46,887 bases of DNA from Lentibacillus kapialis (GTDB lineage Bacteria; Bacillota; Bacilli; Bacillales; Amphibacillaceae), in the NCBI RefSeq assembly GCF_014646635.1, contig NZ_BMNQ01000023.1, forward strand, positions 1 through 46,887, read 5' to 3'. Below are positions 43,567 through 46,887 of the stretch, in pieces. Both the position numbers and the translations under genes were made by a program. Position 1 is the first letter of the stretch. Every line of letters starts with the position of its first letter. The notes under the pieces are model-generated. The model was not told the DNA's origin, searched no databases, and saw only the letters and a program-made list of their open reading frames with translations.

Positions 43567-44916
43567 ATGAGTATAGCAGAACAAAAATTATTATCGCAAA
43601 GCGTAACAAAAAGCTTCTTCCAATATTTGCTCCCCACTCTTATCGGCATGATGCTGATGTCGGCCAATATTGTCATTGACGGTATCTTTGTCGGCAATGG
43701 CATTGGTTCCGTGGCGCTGGCAAGTGTCAATATTGCCGTTCCGGTCTGGTCCATCCTCATCTCGATCTCGCTTCTAATCGGGATTGGTGGCGGCACTCTT
43801 TATTCAATCGCTATGGGCGCACGGGATACTAATAAAGCACAGCGGGTATTCACTATATCTATCGTGCTCGTTACCATTGTGATAACGATTATCGGCTTGA
43901 TCGGATATATAACTGCCGAACAGCTTGCCCACCTATTCGGGGCAAATGCAGATACATTACACTATGCCGTGGATTATTTGCAGATCATTTTTCTATGGGC
44001 ACCGGTCATAGCCTGGGAGGCCACTATGAGTATCTTTGTCCGCAATGACGGCGGTCCACAACTGGCCATGGCAGGCCTTATCGTATCTGCCTTACTTAAT
44101 ATTGTGTTAAATTATTGGATGATTTTCATATTGGAAATGGAAGTGACAGGAGCTGCACTCGCCTCTGTTATTGCAACAGCAGTTGGTTTACTCATTTACA
44201 CGATCCATTTTTTCAAAAAGGATGCAGGCTTAAAGTTTATGCGGCCGAAATGGCGTCAAGACGATATTCTGACCGTCGGCAAGCTGGGCTTCCCTAACTT
44301 CCTTTCTGAAGCCGGGACCGGCATCTTTGTGATTGGATACAATATTGTATTATCCTATTACGCAGGAACAACCGGACTCGCTGCGTTTTCAGTCATCAAT
44401 TATTTGCATACGTTCATGTTTCTGGCATTTATTGGGATAGGGTCATCCATCCAGCCAATGATCAGCTTTTATTTTGGTGCCAAAAAGCATGAATCAATCA
44501 AAGATACGGTGAAAATTGCTGAAATCACCGCCCTTGCACTTGGCATCAGTTTTCTTGCAATCGGCTGGTTCGGTGCCGGGGGGCTTGTGTCGATTTTCGG
44601 AGTGGAAACGGAAGGTATACGGCAATTCGCCATACAAGGAATCAAGCTGTTCTTCATAGGTTATCTATTCATGGGTATGAACTTTATTTACATGACCTAT
44701 TACCAATCGATTGCTTATGTTGCACCATCAATTGGCATCACACTATTTCGCGGGGTCATTTTATTAATTGCCGCGCTGATTATTCTGCCGCTCTTATTCG
44801 GCATACCCGGTATATGGCTTGCATTGCCGGCTGCAGAAGGGCTGACGGCTATATTCCTGGTGATCTTTGCACGGCAAGGTGTGATGAAACGGCAGTGGCA
44901 AGAGCAGGGTTATTGA
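43567..44916 (+). CDS. MATE-family multidrug efflux transporter
   Basis: The product is 449 residues with 12 membrane helices. N- and C-lobes each start with a MATE pattern: FFQYLLPTLIGMMLMSANIVIDGIFVGNGIG and KLGFPNFLSEAGTGIFVIGYNIVLSYYAG. It fits the MepA-like branch of Na+- or H+-driven drug exporters. AGGAGA precedes the ATG. It has no adjacent regulator; a GTGTTCAAA fragment of repeat family M lies upstream near 43483. Drug specificity cannot be read from sequence. Confidence 0.9.
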   Translation: MSIAEQKLLSQSVTKSFFQYLLPTLIGMMLMSANIVIDGIFVGNGIGSVALASVNIAVPVWSILISISLLIGIGGGTLYSIAMGARDTNKAQRVFTISIVLVTIVITIIGLIGYITAEQLAHLFGANADTLHYAVDYLQIIFLWAPVIAWEATMSIFVRNDGGPQLAMAGLIVSALLNIVLNYWMIFILEMEVTGAALASVIATAVGLLIYTIHFFKKDAGLKFMRPKWRQDDILTVGKLGFPNFLSEAGTGIFVIGYNIVLSYYAGTTGLAAFSVINYLHTFMFLAFIGIGSSIQPMISFYFGAKKHESIKDTVKIAEITALALGISFLAIGWFGAGGLVSIFGVETEGIRQFAIQGIKLFFIGYLFMGMNFIYMTYYQSIAYVAPSIGITLFRGVILLIAALIILPLLFGIPGIWLALPAAEGLTAIFLVIFARQGVMKRQWQEQGY

Positions 44917-44951
44917 TGGATAAACTATGACGTTTCAATACAACTTGGTCA

Positions 44952-45218
44952 TTATCTGTGATTGCTTTGCTGGGCTTCCTCTATTTGCTGACGCGTGTCA
45001 TGCAACTGTTCATAAGCCTGCTGAAATTGCGGGTTTTCCGTCGCTTCAGTCCCGATCTGCTGAATCTGCTGTAATTGCTGCTCAGCTTGCCGGAGTTGTT
45101 GTTCAGCCTCATCAAGCAGAAGCTCGTCCGATCCTTGTGCCAACTCCGCCGATTCCTGAGCCCTATGTATTTGTTGACTCGCCTGTTGCAATTGCTGATG
45201 TAAATTATTCTGTGCCAT
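44952..45218 (-). CDS. Small Gln-rich coiled-coil protein
   Basis: The product is 88 residues, roughly one quarter glutamine, with heptad repeats over almost the whole length (LHQQLQQASQQIHRAQESAELA...AEQQLRQAEQQLQQIQQIG). There is no signal or membrane segment. TGGAGG lies before the ATG. The layout recalls DUF2524 (YtzC) proteins of Bacillus, which are small spore-former proteins of unknown function, but this is only a resemblance. It is probably cotranscribed with the small membrane protein upstream (45282-45458). Confidence 0.7.
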   Translation of the reverse strand: MAQNNLHQQLQQASQQIHRAQESAELAQGSDELLLDEAEQQLRQAEQQLQQIQQIGTEATENPQFQQAYEQLHDTRQQIEEAQQSNHR

Positions 45219-45281
45219 TTGAATACCTCCATTGTGTTCACATTTAAAAATCGTATATAGCGTTCCCGCAGGTGTTGCAGA

Positions 45282-45458
45282 TTATGCGGGGATATCCATA
45301 TCCATAGCCCCTTCCTCTACCGGAGCAGCATATGACAGTTGTAGATCGTGCGTCCCGGTATCTTCTTTTCCACCTGCACTGATATACAATACTAGACCAA
45401 TTACAATCCCTAGCACGAAACAACCGCCGAACAAGCCAACATATGTTGTCTTTTTCAA
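45282..45458 (-). CDS. Small single-pass membrane protein
   Basis: The product is 58 residues from a TTG at 45458 with AGAGGGTGG about six bases upstream; the longer frame to 45497 lacks a site. One membrane helix (YVGLFGGCFVLGIVIGLVLYIS) is followed by an acidic tail (VEEGAMDMDIPA). No family is recognised. It precedes the Gln-rich gene by 63 bases. Confidence 0.55.
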   Translation of the reverse strand: MKKTTYVGLFGGCFVLGIVIGLVLYISAGGKEDTGTHDLQLSYAAPVEEGAMDMDIPA

Positions 45459-45550
45459 ATAAACCACCCTCTTACAATCCATTGCTGGGCTTATCATTGA
45501 CCACTTTTTGACTGTTTAAACCCTGACTCACTTGATATGCATAAAAGAAA

Positions 45551-45591
45551 AAGAACTCAATTCAGACATTTGCAGTCCAAACAGAGTTCTT
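45551..45591 (-). terminator. Terminator after the CBO0543-like gene pair
   Basis: On the minus strand AAGAACTC pairs with GAGTTCTT over a loop with an inner GGAC/GTCT pairing, followed by TTTCTTTT. It overlaps the stop codon at 45590. Confidence 0.65.
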
Positions 45592-46060
45592 AATCGTTTC
45601 TGCCCCGGCCACTAGTCACTATTTGTTTCATTAAAAAGCGGATCATCAGCAGAAATACAAAAATACTAATTAAGGAGTCATACCAATACCAATGGATATA
45701 TTGAATGAGATCGGTGTTTTTTTCCAGTATCACTTCAAATATGGTCAAAGCAGCACTACTCAACAGCGCCATTCCTAACAGCCGACTTATAGAAGTCCAG
45801 CTGGAAGTCTGATAATAATAACCGACGGATATTATTGGCAGCAGCAAATATTCATACAAAACACTTGACTCGAAACTCGGAAATAACTTGACAGGATAGG
45901 ATAACAGCTGATAATTAACCACTAATTGACCTAAAAATACAGCCAAGTGGGCAGCCAGCAGATAGCCCAGCAACCATTCCTGAAGCGGGTTTTTTTTGAA
46001 GGATTTAATCAATAAAACAATCCCGATTATCAAAAATAACCACAGAAGGATGCGTTCCAT
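45590..46060 (-). CDS. Multi-pass membrane protein, CBO0543-like (second of pair)
   Basis: The product is 156 residues from the ATG at 46060 (GGAG nine bases before). About five membrane helices are predicted: residues 4-20, 27-45, 60-75, 80-100 and 125-145. Features such as KSFKKNPLQEWLLGYLLAAHLAVFLGQLV and VLYEYLLLPIISVGYYYQ resemble the CBO0543 family of Firmicute integral membrane proteins of unknown function. Its start is one base from the stop of the upstream partner, so the two are translationally coupled and likely work together. Confidence 0.65.
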   Translation of the reverse strand: MERILLWLFLIIGIVLLIKSFKKNPLQEWLLGYLLAAHLAVFLGQLVVNYQLLSYPVKLFPSFESSVLYEYLLLPIISVGYYYQTSSWTSISRLLGMALLSSAALTIFEVILEKNTDLIQYIHWYWYDSLISIFVFLLMIRFLMKQIVTSGRGRND

Positions 46061-46061
46061 G

Positions 46062-46586
46062 TCACCACTCCTCGCATAAAGCATTTGATTTAAGCCATGG
46101 CACTTCAAACCAATAAAGCAGGAAGGTAATGATGACAACAGATAAACTATACGCCCATAAAGACCGCTTATAATGCAGGCGCAGCATCGGGAACATCACC
46201 ACCAGAAACAAACCTGACCAAATCAGGGACCAGCCATGATGATAACGTATAGCGCCAAAAAGGTAACCAATTGACTCAAATATAAAATAAATCATAACCC
46301 ATTTACCCGTATGGACGATCTGTTTTCCGCGCTGTTGTGGATAACGGTTGAGAAACATCAGAGTCGTAATTGGAAATAAAACAAAAGTATAAACCAAATC
46401 AATCACTGCCGGCGGTAATCCAATATGCGAATGGAGCGTCCATAAGCGATAATCCACTGTAAAAAAATAATACAATAAGTTCATGGCAACCATGTACAAG
46501 ATTGTTGCATGGTATTCATATAAACTTCTCCAATTAACCGAACGCCATGCGACCAAAACCGCAAGCAAAATTATAAGTAAATGCAT
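46062..46586 (-). CDS. Multi-pass membrane protein, CBO0543 family (first of pair)
   Basis: The product is 174 residues from the ATG at 46586, preceded by AGGGGTATCAGG. About five membrane helices are seen. The motif WRSLYEYHATILYMVAMNLLYYFFTVDYRLW near the N-terminus is characteristic of CBO0543-family proteins, which often occur as tandem genes in spore-formers; function unknown. It ends one base before the second gene. Confidence 0.7.
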   Translation of the reverse strand: MHLLIILLAVLVAWRSVNWRSLYEYHATILYMVAMNLLYYFFTVDYRLWTLHSHIGLPPAVIDLVYTFVLFPITTLMFLNRYPQQRGKQIVHTGKWVMIYFIFESIGYLFGAIRYHHGWSLIWSGLFLVVMFPMLRLHYKRSLWAYSLSVVIITFLLYWFEVPWLKSNALCEEW

Positions 46587-46698
46587 CCTGATACCCCTGT
46601 GTTTTTGCTTATAAACTAGGGTTCCAATCATGGTATAAATTATTCAAACCCTGCCGACGGTACAACTGTATTATCCTGCATTATTCCAATCTAGACAC

Positions 46699-46786
46699 TT
46701 AGAAAAACTCGGCATTCGCCCCGCCTTATAGCGAATGCTGAAGCTTTTCTTATAAGGTCACCCATAATTTATACTTTCTGACGTTA
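46699..46786. repeat. Interspersed repeat family R, copy 6
   Basis: A full 88-bp copy: TTAGAAAAACTCGGCATTCG, the GCGAATGC arm, TTCTTATAAGG and the end CTTTCTGACGTTA. Its right end coincides exactly with the 3' boundary of a group II intron. Confidence 0.85.
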
Positions 46787-46887
46787 ATCGAGTAGGAGAC
46801 TAATCATTAGTTGATTAGTCGTCCTCTCACACCACCGTACGTACGGTTCCGTATACGGCGGTTCAATAGTTTGAGTACGCACGCCTA
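46787..46887 (-). ncRNA. 3' end of a group II intron (domains V and VI), runs off window
   Basis: On the minus strand, GAACCGCCGTATACGG and CCGTACGTACGGTGGTGTG (about 46827-46865) form a domain V-like hairpin with the usual GTACGGT tail. GAGAGGAC follows, then a domain VI hairpin GACTAATCA/TGATTAGTC (46798-46820) whose loop contains an unpaired A region for branching, and the intron ends ...CTACTCGAT. The reverse transcriptase gene and 5' end lie beyond the right edge. Family knowledge: bacterial introns with this ending usually encode LtrA-type maturases. Confidence 0.75.

Overview
The window looks like chromosomal DNA of a spore-forming, probably halotolerant or halophilic member of the Bacillaceae (Virgibacillus, Lentibacillus or Oceanobacillus type). 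The evidence is strong Gram-positive ribosome binding sites, frequent GTG/TTG starts, a YjcZ-type small sporulation protein, a GerAB-type germinant permease, a BCCT osmolyte-transporter remnant, and several intergenic repeat families that I recall from such genomes. The genus is inference only.

Layout. 1-3.6 kb is a decayed stretch: a small membrane protein, gene scraps, a lipoprotein and a frameshifted IS4-like transposase that sits beside the truncated BCCT gene. 4.1-6.7 kb holds scoA-scoB-thiolase (acetoacetate/acetyl-CoA metabolism), whose downstream transporter is lost. 7.6-19 kb is mixed housekeeping and accessory: two small envelope proteins, padR-chrA (chromate), an orphan gerAB, mscL with a C-terminal zinc ribbon between two direct copies of a MITE-like repeat, tetR plus a frameshifted DHA2 drug exporter, yjcZ, czrA-type arsR plus a CDF zinc exporter, and an NCS2 permease.

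18.9-41.5 kb is the centrepiece: a large purine/allantoin catabolic locus, nearly all on the minus strand. Allantoin enters through two NCS1 permeases and is opened by allantoinase (two paralogues). Allantoate amidohydrolase (AllC) makes ureidoglycine, which reaches oxalurate either by AllE plus AllD (two AllD paralogues) or by a PucG-like glyoxylate aminotransferase. The oxamate carbamoyltransferase subunits AllF (FdrA), AllG (DUF1116) and AllH (DUF2877) split oxalurate to oxamate and carbamoyl phosphate, and carbamate kinase recovers ATP, NH3 and CO2. A PucR-type regulator, a RidA protein and a YfcC-type permease are in the same locus. AllH is encoded about 17 kb from AllF/AllG, next to the aminotransferase.

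A nearly identical 21-bp motif lies upstream of allC and of both NCS1 permeases, suggesting a shared operator. Two inverted copies of a ~208-bp MITE-like repeat bound the block allD1-permease-permease-allB1, and each copy lies exactly between a pair of paralogues (allB2/allB1 and allD1/allD2).

41.9-46.6 kb holds an alpha/beta hydrolase, a luciferase-like monooxygenase remnant, an ASCH-domain protein, a MATE exporter, two small proteins and a pair of CBO0543-like membrane proteins. The right edge carries the 3' end of a group II intron that abuts a copy of a ~88-bp interspersed repeat.

Limits: all calls are by reading; no homology search or structure prediction was run. Start codons were chosen from visible ribosome binding sites and often differ from the longest open frame.
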